From DASVEE01 sp036399695 (lineage in GTDB: Bacteria > Acidobacteriota > Thermoanaerobaculia > Gp7-AA8): DNA of 25,221 nucleotides. The notes beneath the pieces are model-generated. The model was given only the letters and a program-made list of their open reading frames with translations. It was not told the origin of the DNA and made no database searches. Location of the stretch: positions 1 to 25,221 of the forward strand of contig DASWMP010000162.1 in NCBI GenBank assembly GCA_036399695.1. The letters are read 5' to 3'. This document shows, piece after piece, positions 16,274-22,772 of the stretch (positions are counted from its first letter, which is position 1; each line of letters opens with the position of its first letter). The translations under genes were made by a program, and so were the position numbers.

Positions 16274-17611
16274 TCAAATCCTTTGAATCACCCGCGCCGA
16301 CAACCGGTCAAAGCGCACGAACAACGCCACCGCTACGACCGTGAGCCCGGCGCACAGCCCCCACCACAGCCCCACGATGCCCATCCGCTGGTGGAACCCG
16401 AGCCACAGCGCCACCGGCAGGCCGATGGCCCAGTGTCCGAGCAGGTTCGCCCAGAGCGAGAACCTCGTGTCCGCGGCACCGCGCAGGGCACCGGCACCGA
16501 CGGCCTGGATGCCGTCCGACAACTGGAACACGGCCGCGACCATGAAGAGCGGCACCGCCGTGGCGATGACGATCTCCTGGTTCGTGAGCAGCCGTCCCAG
16601 CGCCGTCGGGAACAGCGCGAAGGCACCGCCGGTGATGGCCATGACGGTGGCGCCGCCGACGAGCGCGGCATAGCCGGCAGCCCGCGTCGCCGCATGATCG
16701 CGCGCGCCGACGGCCAGTCCCACGCGCACCGAGCCGGCGGCCGCGATGCCTAACGCGATGGTGTAGGTGAACGAGGCCAGGCCGAGGACGAGCTGGTGCG
16801 CGGCCAGCTCGTTGGTGCCGAGCCGGGCGGCGAGCACGCCGACGAGCGCAAAGATCCCGATCTCGGCCGAAAGCTGCACCGCCACCGGGAACCCGACCCG
16901 GAAGGCCTGCCGCACCTGCGATCCGTTCCAGCGGCGGATGTTCTCCTGCCCCTGATCGACGCGCACCTTCAGCACCGCATGCACGAGGATGCCGAGCTGG
17001 CAGAACTGCGCGAACACCGTCGAGAGCGCCGAGCCGCTGACCCCCATCGCCGGAATCGGTCCGACTCCGAAGACGAAGATCACGTTCCCGGCGAAGTTCA
17101 CGACGTTCGCCACGATCATGCTGACGAGCATCGGCTTCGTGATCCCGACCGCCTGCAGATACGCCCGCAGCACCAGGAACGTAAGAAAGGGGGCCAGGCC
17201 TACGGTCCGGATGAGGAGGTAGGTCGTCGTCGGGGCCACGAGCTCCGGCTGCACGCCGAGGTAGGGGAGGGCGAAGGTCGCCCCGACGAGCGGCAGCGTG
17301 AGCACCACGGTGCCGCACAACACGAGCCAGATCCCCTGCCACATCGCCCGCCGCGCCCGCAGCGGCTCCCCGGCTCCAATGGCCTGTGAGATCAGCGGAT
17401 CGACCCCAAAGGCCAGCCCCATCCCGGCCACCGAAAATGCAAAGAAGAACGCATGCGCCAGCCCCGCCGAAGCCAGCTCCGTCGCCCCAACTCGCCCCAG
17501 CATGGCAATGTCGACGATCGACATGAGCTGCGTCCCCGCCTGCGCTGCCGCCAGCGGCAACGCCAGCGCAAAAAGACTCCGAAGCTCGCTACGAAACACC
17601 GACCGCGTCAT
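16274..17611 (-). CDS. MATE-family multidrug/cation efflux transporter
   Basis: A 445-residue inner-membrane antiporter of the NorM/DinF type, twelve helices expected. The N-terminal signature is clear: FALALPLAAAQAGTQLMSIVDIAMLGRVG, with the family's VDxAMLGR motif at about 32-39, and the second half repeats the fold (QVRQAFRVGFPVAVQLSAEIG). MATE pumps export cationic drugs or toxic metabolites using Na+ or H+; the substrate here is unknown. ATG 17611 is preferred to 17623 because TACAAT, a good -10 box, ends at 17622 and would put the transcript start about four bases before it. The open frame upstream is the antisense of hicB. It diverges from the solitary hicB gene. Confidence 0.9.
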   Translation of the reverse strand: MTRSVFRSELRSLFALALPLAAAQAGTQLMSIVDIAMLGRVGATELASAGLAHAFFFAFSVAGMGLAFGVDPLISQAIGAGEPLRARRAMWQGIWLVLCGTVVLTLPLVGATFALPYLGVQPELVAPTTTYLLIRTVGLAPFLTFLVLRAYLQAVGITKPMLVSMIVANVVNFAGNVIFVFGVGPIPAMGVSGSALSTVFAQFCQLGILVHAVLKVRVDQGQENIRRWNGSQVRQAFRVGFPVAVQLSAEIGIFALVGVLAARLGTNELAAHQLVLGLASFTYTIALGIAAAGSVRVGLAVGARDHAATRAAGYAALVGGATVMAITGGAFALFPTALGRLLTNQEIVIATAVPLFMVAAVFQLSDGIQAVGAGALRGAADTRFSLWANLLGHWAIGLPVALWLGFHQRMGIVGLWWGLCAGLTVVAVALFVRFDRLSARVIQRI

Positions 17612-17621
17612 TGCGCGGGGC

Positions 17622-17662
17622 ATTGTATGCGGGGGAGGGGGCGCTCGCCCCGAGGGTACAAT
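17622..17662. promoter_or_regulatory. Divergent -10 boxes between MATE and hicB
   Basis: TACAAT occurs on the minus strand at 17627-17622 and on the plus strand at 17657-17662, as an inverted pair 29 bases apart. Each is followed at promoter distance by a start codon (ATG 17611 and GTG 17669), so both mRNAs would have almost no leader. Neither has a convincing -35. A factor binding the 29 bases between could control both genes. Confidence 0.45.
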
Positions 17663-17668
17663 CCGGCC

Positions 17669-17890
17669 GTGCCGACGCACCGATTTCTCATCGTGATCGA
17701 AGAGGCCGGAGAGAACTTCTCGGCCTACTCGCCCGACCTGCCAGGCTGCGTGGCCACTGGCGCCACGCGTGACGAGACCGAGCGCAACATGTACGAAGCC
17801 ATCCAGATGCACATTGAGGGGCTCCAGGAAGACGGACTGCCCATCCCGCGCTCCAGCGCTTTCGCGGAGTACGTGGTGGTAGGCGCGTAG
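17669..17890 (+). CDS. Solitary HicB-family antitoxin-like protein
   Basis: A 73-residue protein with the HicB partial RNase H-like fold: FLIVIEEAGENFSAYSPDLPGCVATGATRDETERNM, where YSPDLPGC is the family hallmark, then the helix MYEAIQMHIEGLQEDGLPIP. HicB proteins neutralise HicA mRNA-cutting toxins and often repress their own operon; a separate DNA-binding tail is not seen. No hicA lies in tandem with this gene. Its 3' part runs antisense to the overextended end of the hicA on the other strand. Start GTG 17669, probably leaderless. Confidence 0.85.
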   Translation: MPTHRFLIVIEEAGENFSAYSPDLPGCVATGATRDETERNMYEAIQMHIEGLQEDGLPIPRSSAFAEYVVVGA

Positions 17891-18144
17891 GGCGCGCGCC
17901 GAAAGCACCCGCTTCGCTCAGAGCAGGTCGAGAAACTGCTCGCGGATAGATCGGCGTCGCTCACGATCTTCGCCAGCGTGGTGCGTTTGATCAGCTTGTG
18001 CGCCGGTACGGTGAGTTTCTTCACTCCGTCAGGTGTCTGGCGGTGGAGTCGGATGTGACTGCCGCGTTGACGGACCACCACCCAGCCCGCTCGCTGTAGC
18101 GCCGCGATCAGGGCTGGATAGTTCAGCGAGGGAAGGCGGCTCAA
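17725..18144 (-). CDS. hicA: HicA mRNA interferase toxin with 3' frameshift extension
   Basis: Residues 1-66 are a normal HicA: MSRLPSLNYPALIAALQRAG, then the catalytic segment RQRGSHIRLHR with H30, then LTVPAHKLIKRTTLAKIV. HicA usually ends near residue 75 with an EFLDLL-type tail. Here that tail (IREQFLDLL followed by TGA at 17920-17918) is present in another frame, so a one-base indel near 17945-17955 has moved translation out of frame; the open frame then continues to 17725, mostly antisense to the solitary hicB. The start is TTG 18144, two bases after the hicB stop, so translation is coupled. Whether the 139-residue product is active, or the shift is an assembly error, cannot be told here. 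Confidence 0.8.
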   Translation of the reverse strand: MSRLPSLNYPALIAALQRAGWVVVRQRGSHIRLHRQTPDGVKKLTVPAHKLIKRTTLAKIVSDADLSASSFSTCSERSGCFRRAPYAPTTTYSAKALERGMGSPSSWSPSMCIWMASYMLRSVSSRVAPVATQPGRSGE

Positions 18145-18146
18145 AC

Positions 18147-18350
18147 TCAGACGACCAGCTCCGCGATCTCGGCGCCTTCCTTGCCCAGGAGGTCGTCGTC
18201 CACTGGTTCCAGGTACAGCTCGATGGCCTCGCGGATGTTGGCGAGCGCCTCGTCGCGTGAGTCACCTTCACTGACACAGCCCGGCAGGGCCGGAACGTAG
18301 GCCGTAAAGCCGCCTTCGTCGCTGGGTTCGAGCACGATCGCGAGTTTCAT
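18147..18350 (-). CDS. hicB: HicB antitoxin of a hicBA pair
   Basis: A 67-residue HicB: MKLAIVLEPSDEGGFTAYVPALPGCVSEG, with the YVPALPGC hallmark at 18-25, then SRDEALANIREAIELYL, the conserved helix. It lies just upstream of hicA on the minus strand (two bases between stop and TTG start), an antitoxin-first order known for some hic loci. It should bind and block HicA. It is diverged from the solitary HicB at 17669, sharing mainly the family motif. The 154 bases upstream contain the three-hairpin repeat but no clear promoter. Confidence 0.9.
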   Translation of the reverse strand: MKLAIVLEPSDEGGFTAYVPALPGCVSEGDSRDEALANIREAIELYLEPVDDDLLGKEGAEIAELVV

Positions 18351-18381
18351 GCGTTGATGATAGAGCAGGAGTGTGGCGTAC

Positions 18382-18479
18382 TCACGCCGGAGGCGTGACG
18401 CAGGGTAGCCGGTGGTAAGCGCCGAAGGCGCGCCACCACCGGTCATCGTGCGACAACCATTCGCACCCTGAAAGGGTGC
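18382..18479. repeat. Three-hairpin interspersed repeat
   Basis: Three perfect hairpins stand in a row. 18382-18398 is TCACGCC-GGA-GGCGTGA. 18409-18442 has outer arms CCGGTGGT/ACCACCGG around an inner GCGCC-GAA-GGCGC. 18463-18479 is GCACCCT-GAA-AGGGTGC. All apical loops are three purines of the form GRA, which suggests the RNA fold matters. It lies between the unknown gene at 18505 and hicB and encodes nothing. Confidence 0.75.
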
Positions 18480-18504
18480 CGTACGCGACCCCTCCGGGCT
18501 CGAA

Positions 18505-19407
18505 TCACCGCTTCCACAACCGGCCGCCGGGTCCGAATGCTTCGAAGCTCTCATCGTTGTGATTCACCACGAACAGCGTCATGTCCGCGTCGCGCCCCAC
18601 TCCGACGATCTCCGTGCCGGTGCGCTCCACGAGCCTTCGCGACTTCGCATGGATGATGTATCCGGCGCCGTTCGCCGAGACGAACAGATGCTTGCCGTCC
18701 GGCATCATCGAAACCGTACTCACCGTCTTCGAGCCGCACTCGAAGCTGCCGATCCACGACGAAGCTCCCACGTCGATCCGGATCAGCATCCGGCTGCGTC
18801 CGGAGTCCTCCCCCGGCGCCGGAAACGGGATCACCGCTTCCCCCGCCGGCGCGCTCTCGAGAATCTCGGCCGGGACCAGCGGGATGCGCCCCTCGGCCGC
18901 ATGCGCCGCGGCATAGCGCGGCCCGTCGGAGTTGCCTTTCTGCCGGCGGCTGCCGGATTTGTACGTCTTCGCGATCCGCGTCAGGCGCTGCAGTTGACGA
19001 TAGCGCGCCGCGGCTTCACTGCCCGGCCCCTGCTCTTTCGCCAGCCGGAACGTCTCCACGAAGACCGCCTCCCAGCTTTTACGAGTCCCCTCGGGGTCTT
19101 CTGCCCTCAACCGGGCGATCTCATGGCCGATGCGGATGAACTCCGCCTCGACCTGCTGGCGAATCTCGTCGCGCCGTGCAGTGTTTTCGAGGATGCCCGC
19201 GAGCTGCTGTGCGGTGTACAGATTCTTCCACCGCGGCTGCGCGTCCCCACGCCGCAGCCGCTCGGCATGACGGCGCATGGACCGTCTCGTCTTCGACGGC
19301 ACGAAGTCGCTGATCGGCGAGTCCGGCGCCCTCTCACCGCGCTGCAACACGTCGATCGTCTCGTTCAGGAGCTCTACGATGCGTTCGGATGGCTTCTGAT
19401 TGCTCAT
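18505..19407 (-). CDS. Unknown 300-residue protein, helical N half and beta-repeat C half
   Basis: I do not recognise this gene. The first ~160 residues are charged and probably helical (RSMRRHAERLRRG, NTARRDEIRQQVEAEFIRIG), with no signal peptide or membrane helix. The last ~100 residues look like blades of a beta-propeller: MLIRIDVGASSWIGSF, TVSMMPDGKHLFVSANGAG, TLFVVNHNDESFEAFG, each with a turn typical of such repeats. ATG 19407 gives MSNQKPSERIVELL; no strong Shine-Dalgarno. The gene upstream also begins MSN, and a hairpin terminator separates the two, so they are probably separate transcripts. Confidence 0.7.
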   Translation of the reverse strand: MSNQKPSERIVELLNETIDVLQRGERAPDSPISDFVPSKTRRSMRRHAERLRRGDAQPRWKNLYTAQQLAGILENTARRDEIRQQVEAEFIRIGHEIARLRAEDPEGTRKSWEAVFVETFRLAKEQGPGSEAAARYRQLQRLTRIAKTYKSGSRRQKGNSDGPRYAAAHAAEGRIPLVPAEILESAPAGEAVIPFPAPGEDSGRSRMLIRIDVGASSWIGSFECGSKTVSTVSMMPDGKHLFVSANGAGYIIHAKSRRLVERTGTEIVGVGRDADMTLFVVNHNDESFEAFGPGGRLWKR

Positions 19408-19418
19408 GACCGTATGAA

Positions 19419-19449
19419 GCCCGGGCGCGCGTCACGCGCGCGCCCGGGC
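19419..19449 (-). terminator. Hairpin terminator after the 19470-20060 gene
   Basis: A 13-base-pair stem, GCCCGGGCGCGCG (19419-19431) with its complement at 19437-19449, around a five-base loop, lies about 20 bases beyond the stop of the gene at 19470. On the minus strand it is followed by TTCAT rather than a T-run, so it may be a weak or factor-assisted terminator. Confidence 0.6.
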
Positions 19450-19469
19450 TCACAATTCTCCTTCTGACT

Positions 19470-20060
19470 CTACGCCTTCGTCGTCGTGCTCTGCGCCGGA
19501 GCCGGCGCCGGATTCGCCGGAGCGGCCGCCGGACTCGCGTTCGGCGAGTCAGTGCTCTCGCCCGCCTTTTTGCGGCGCGAGAAGCTCCTCAGACGCTTCA
19601 CTTCCTGAATGTGCGGCACCAGCACCGCGTTGGCCGGATCGCGCACCAGTTGCTTCCCGATCGAGAACGCCTGCGTGGCGATCAATGCCAGCCGCTGGCG
19701 CCGCACGAGGTTCGCCCCGTCGACGCCGTCCAGCAGAGCCCGAAGCTCACCGGACACCGCGGTCCAGCGGTTCCAGTCCGCCTGCAACTGGCGCACTTCC
19801 CCCGGCTGCTGCCCGAGCGCCAGCGCCACGTTGTCCAGCGCTCCGATCACATTGACCGCGCTGGCCAGCATCGCGTCCGACTGCTTCTTCGACTGACTGC
19901 GCAGAACGCGCTTCTGCTCCGGCGTCAGCGGCGTCACCCCTTCCATCTGCGAGCGGAGCAGACGAACCTGCTCCACGATTGCCTCCGGCTCCAACATGAC
20001 CGCCGGCTGCGGATCGACTGCGGAAACCGCGTTCGGATTTACTACCTGATTGTTAGACAT
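19470..20060 (-). CDS. Unknown 196-residue helical protein
   Basis: I do not recognise this gene. It is mostly helical and hydrophilic, with EAIVEQVRLLRSQMEGV, LTPEQKRVLRSQSK, a central AVNVIGALDNVALALGQQPGE, then QADWNRWTAVSGELRALLDGV and a long helix RRQRLALIATQAFSIGKQLV. A basic patch (RLRSFSRRKKAG) and an Ala/Pro/Thr tail close it. There is no signal peptide or membrane segment. ATG 20060 has a clear AGGAG nine bases upstream; the open frame further 5' is rejected. A possible promoter at 20329-20301 would give a leader of over 200 bases containing the palindrome at 20181-20204. Confidence 0.75.
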   Translation of the reverse strand: MSNNQVVNPNAVSAVDPQPAVMLEPEAIVEQVRLLRSQMEGVTPLTPEQKRVLRSQSKKQSDAMLASAVNVIGALDNVALALGQQPGEVRQLQADWNRWTAVSGELRALLDGVDGANLVRRQRLALIATQAFSIGKQLVRDPANAVLVPHIQEVKRLRSFSRRKKAGESTDSPNASPAAAPANPAPAPAQSTTTKA

Positions 20061-20180
20061 CACACACTCCTGTGCCCATCGGGCGATCAAGGCCGGAGGT
20101 GACGTCAAGACCCGTATACGAGTGCGAGGCGGCCACCGGCTGGAAGACCCGGCACACGCCGGCCCTTCCGGTTGATGAAT

Positions 20181-20204
20181 GTCGAGATGTGCGCACACCT
20201 CGAC
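20181..20204. promoter_or_regulatory. 24-base near-perfect palindrome
   Basis: The half-site GTCGAG-TGTGC (20181-20192) is mirrored at 20193-20204 with one mismatch. It lies 121 bases upstream of the minus-strand gene at 20060, in its probable leader. It could be an operator for a dimeric regulator or an RNA hairpin; no regulator gene is adjacent. Confidence 0.4.
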
Positions 20205-20300
20205 TGCCCGCGACAGGAGGAGCAAAGCTCAAACTCCCGCACCCGATACGAACTGCCAGATTCTTTCCAGAATCGACGTATCGTCGTTAGCCGCACGCAT

Positions 20301-20329
20301 AAGTTAGGGCTGAGGCTGGTGTTTGTCAA
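20301..20329 (-). promoter_or_regulatory. Candidate promoter for the 19470-20060 gene
   Basis: On the minus strand TTGACA (20329-20324) is followed after 17 bases by TAACTT (20306-20301). The -35 is perfect and the -10 weak. It points at the gene starting at 20060, with a leader of about 234 bases. Confidence 0.35.
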
Positions 20330-20344
20330 GGGCCTTTTCGCGTC

Positions 20345-20447
20345 CGCCCGTTCACCACGGGTGCGCCGGTACACCATGAGTGCGCGCCGGAACACCACGA
20401 GCGTCCGCCGGGGCACCGCAGGCGCCCGCGGGGACACCGCGGGTGTG
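20345..20447. repeat. 21-base minisatellite, locus 1
   Basis: One partial 19-base unit (20345) and four 21-base units (20364, 20385, 20406, 20427) follow one another, each starting CGCCGG or CGCGGG and containing ACACC or GCACC then a G/C-rich GAGCGTC-like end. Units differ at several positions, so the array is old. The consensus matches the arrays at 21241-21303 and 25103-25221. No gene is seen in 20061-20741. Confidence 0.75.
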
Positions 20448-20629
20448 ACCCCGATCCCGGGTGCCGCGGAGCACGGTGTGTGTGAGTTGTACACCTACGT
20501 GATCGAACACGGTCCATCGCACCTACATGGCTCGTTGTGCGACTTGCACCAGTTGCTGACGTTTTTCGAATGAGCAGGCTGGTGGTCCCTAAGACTCCTT
20601 GCCATACCATTCGAAAACAGATGCAAGAT

Positions 20630-20684
20630 GTAACCTATGTGCCCGGCCTGTTCCGTCACCCATGTTCCCGGTTGGACGCTGAAG
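20630..20684 (+). repeat. ~50-base dispersed repeat, copy A (left edge of island)
   Basis: The sequence reads GTAACCTATGTGCCCGG, then CTGTTCCGTCACCCATG, TTCCCGG and GGACGCTGAAG. Two internal half-units (xxACCTATGTxxCCGG and xCACCCATGTTxCCGG) repeat each other. Copy B is at 22496-22550 in the same direction and copy C at about 23875-23920 inverted. Terminal parts of insertion sequences often look like this, but no transposase remains. Just upstream, CATTCGAAAA at 20608-20617 is the perfect complement of 20563-20572. Confidence 0.7.
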
Positions 20685-20741
20685 TCAGCCCGCCCGGCTC
20701 GTTAAGTGTCGCACTGAAATGTTTGAAGGAGGAGCCGCTGC

Positions 20742-21029
20742 ATGCCTGCGCGTTTACCCATCGCTACATGGGGCCCACTCAGCATCGGGCCGCTGCACCC
20801 GCTAGCACCGAACAGTGTCCAAGGCTGGACCTACTGCTGCGTCTCGATGGGCTGCGCTTGTGCACATCCCAAAGTTTGTATTGCGGGTGACGATTGCAAT
20901 TGCGGCCGCCCCAAAGTTTGCATTGGCGACTGGGATTGCGACTGCGGGTATCCAATCACCTGCACGAAGCCGGAGTGCGGTTGTGGCTTGCCAAAAGTAG
21001 CGACTAAGAAATGGTGCGCCGAGATGTGA
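20742..21029 (+). CDS. Cysteine-rich repeat peptide (14 Cys in 95 residues), unknown
   Basis: A 95-residue protein. After a Pro/Leu-rich N-terminal third without cysteine come 14 cysteines: 32, 33, 38, 40, 46, 52, 54, 60, 66, 68, 74, 79, 81 and 92. Residues 38-86 are four repeats of about 14 residues of form CxC-G/A-x-PKVC-I (HPKVCI, RPKVCI, YPITCT, LPKVAT), the last having lost its central Cys. A strong Shine-Dalgarno, AAGGAGG at 20726-20732, sits at ideal distance from ATG 20742, which supports real translation. Regular CxC spacing suggests metal binding (metallothionein-like) or a disulfide- or thioether-rich peptide; neither is shown. No signal peptide, and no modification or export enzyme nearby. 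Stop overlaps as ATGTGA at 21024-21029. Confidence 0.65.
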   Translation: MPARLPIATWGPLSIGPLHPLAPNSVQGWTYCCVSMGCACAHPKVCIAGDDCNCGRPKVCIGDWDCDCGYPITCTKPECGCGLPKVATKKWCAEM

Positions 21030-21083
21030 CCGCGCTTCGTTTTTACGCAACAAGACGCTTACGCAAAGAGAACGACGAGGCGC

Positions 21084-21225
21084 GGGGTCAGACCTTTCTT
21101 TTCCCTCGCAGCGCTCCTGACTCTACAACCCGTGGATCCGCCTGCTCGGTGCTACGGTATTGGTAGGTTTGCTCTACGACTTGTGGAGCTGAGGGGTGCG
21201 TTCGAAAAAAGCAGGGTCTGGCCCC
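21084..21225. repeat. Inverted GGGGTCAGACC motifs in gene-free DNA
   Basis: GGGGTCAGACC at 21084-21094 and its near reverse complement GGGTCTGGCCCC at 21214-21225 face each other 119 bases apart. A further copy (GGGGTCGGACCTTTCC) begins near 22565, and the 165-276 repeats carry a one-base variant. Such paired short palindrome arms resemble REP sequences mobilised by REP-associated tyrosine transposases; none is encoded here. The rest of 21030-21344 holds the 21-base array below and no gene. Confidence 0.5.
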
Positions 21226-21240
21226 CGATCACGTCGCGTC

Positions 21241-21303
21241 CGACCGGACTCCTCAGGCGCCCGACCGAACACCTCGGGTGCCCGAGCGGATTCTCCCGGC
21301 GCG
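21241..21303. repeat. 21-base minisatellite, locus 2
   Basis: Three contiguous 21-base units start at 21241, 21262 and 21283 with CGACCGG, CGACCGA and CGAGCGG and end in GGCGCC, GGTGCC and GGCGCG. They match the consensus of the arrays at 20345 and 25103. Confidence 0.75.
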
Positions 21304-21344
21304 CGGCGCAGCCCGGACGCTCGATGATTCCTGTTCAATATGCA

Positions 21345-22358
21345 TTAGCCGGCGTTTTCGAAGTACTCGAACTTGTACGACTGCGTACTCCGCCCTAAGT
21401 CTGCCAACGTGTCAGCTGAGACAGGAATAGCGCTGAATTGTACGTACAGCCGGTGCAGCACTCCGAACCCGATGCCGAGTATAAACTTGATCTTGCGGAT
21501 TGCACCTTCGGAATACTCTTCCAAATCTTGGTGCATCAACCATTCCGTTAGCACGTCCGAGAAATCGACAAGCTCATTTGAAGGTTGCGAAGGCGCATCC
21601 GTCGTCGCATGCTGCTCGGCCACAAAAGGCCATGTACGCGGTATGAAGAAACCTAACATGTCGCTTGTCTTACTCTCGAGGCCAAACTGCGTGTAGCTCT
21701 CGTGGCCAAGATGCGCAGCCTTGTTGCGGTACATGCGCATCAGCGGGAGCCAGTCACGCTCGGGGCCGGAGGTAACCACGACGACAGGTGCCAGCTCTTT
21801 ATGGAGTTCAGCGACAAAATGCTGAGCCGGCGAAATGAGGCCCGACGGTAGTTGATGCGGCTTGGCCAGCCACTTCTCGATGTCGGTGAATGCGGCGCCG
21901 CCGGCTCTAAGCCGCGGAATTTCGTGCGGAAGCATGACAGCGACCACGTCCGCGAACACGTCCAGCGCGCCGACTAAATTCACGAGCAGGCTTCGAAAAG
22001 CTGATCGGTGGCGTCGAGCCGCGTCACGATCAAATTCGTGGGGATAAGGTTTCCGCGGATCGTACTGACGTGGGTAAAGCTCACGCATCTTGACGCGGAG
22101 CTCGGCCGCATCGAGGAGACACTCTTTCACGCTGCGGATGAGCCGGGCGAAGTACACGGTGATGATTCGCGCATTCGGCGTTTCAAACCCGGCCAAGGCT
22201 GACGCCGAGAGGTACCGTGTAGCTCGGTACAGATCCCATAGCTGGTTCGGAACGTGATCGTCGGCTTTGGCGTGGCGCCAATCATCGCTCGGATCCGCAT
22301 GCTCGAACGGGGGTGTGACGACCGTCCCCAACTGCATGTGGCATTCTTGGAGCTTCAT
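21345..22358 (-). CDS. HEPN-like protein, possible RNase of a defence locus
   Basis: A 337-residue protein of no family I can name. RNKAAHLG at 211-218 fits the R-x4-H signature of HEPN-domain RNases (R211, H216), preceded by the helix WLPLMRMY; two other long helices lie at about 119-143 (SAFRSLLVNLVGALDVFADVV) and 284-306. No signal peptide or membrane segment. HEPN proteins commonly act in phage defence and toxin systems, and the next gene is a DUF2971 protein, which fits, but the motif is short and the call is tentative. Base use is visibly less G/C-rich than in the respiratory operon, suggesting transfer. ATG 22358 has no Shine-Dalgarno; TATCCT six bases upstream on the minus strand may be a -10 of a leaderless gene. 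Confidence 0.7.
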   Translation of the reverse strand: MKLQECHMQLGTVVTPPFEHADPSDDWRHAKADDHVPNQLWDLYRATRYLSASALAGFETPNARIITVYFARLIRSVKECLLDAAELRVKMRELYPRQYDPRKPYPHEFDRDAARRHRSAFRSLLVNLVGALDVFADVVAVMLPHEIPRLRAGGAAFTDIEKWLAKPHQLPSGLISPAQHFVAELHKELAPVVVVTSGPERDWLPLMRMYRNKAAHLGHESYTQFGLESKTSDMLGFFIPRTWPFVAEQHATTDAPSQPSNELVDFSDVLTEWLMHQDLEEYSEGAIRKIKFILGIGFGVLHRLYVQFSAIPVSADTLADLGRSTQSYKFEYFENAG

Positions 22359-22495
22359 TCAGCAAGGATAACCGTCTGCGGTCGTCCGGCTAACGCATTC
22401 GCGATGGATGTGCATCACGCAACGATCATGGTCTGCGTATGTGATGAGCGTGGTGCGGTCAGGATGAGAGCGATGGTCCCCACCAGGCACAAGCC

Positions 22496-22550
22496 GTAAC
22501 CTATATGCCCGGTCTACTCTGCCACCCATGTTTCCGGTCGGACGCCAAAG
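22496..22550 (+). repeat. ~50-base dispersed repeat, copy B
   Basis: It begins GTAACCTATATGCCCGG, continues through GCCACCCATGTTTCCGG and ends GGACGCCAAAG, matching copy A at 20630 in the same direction. A GGGGTCGGACC motif follows from about 22565. The whole stretch 22359-22772 between the two island genes contains only these repeats and no gene that I can support. Confidence 0.7.
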
Positions 22551-22772
22551 CTGGGAGGCCATTGGGGGTCGGACCTTTCCTATTCGCGTTTCCCTCCGCG
22601 CTCTACGGCAGGTGGAGCTCCCTGAAGCAGATCTCCATTCCGAGGGGTTCATTGCCCTGCTTTCTACAACCAGGAGGACTCCTCGGCGAGAGCCGGGATA
22701 CCGAGGGACGATCTGCCCGTCATGGCACGCCCACGTCGACTCGAGTTCCCCGGGGCCAAACCGGCGTCGCGA

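Noticed and set aside
17624..17908. N-terminal extension of the MATE gene
   Set aside because: It is antisense to the solitary hicB and precedes a normal MATE N terminus.
20105..20494. Arg/Ala-rich minus-strand frame over the minisatellite
   Set aside because: Its sequence is the translation of the 21-base repeat; no start signal.
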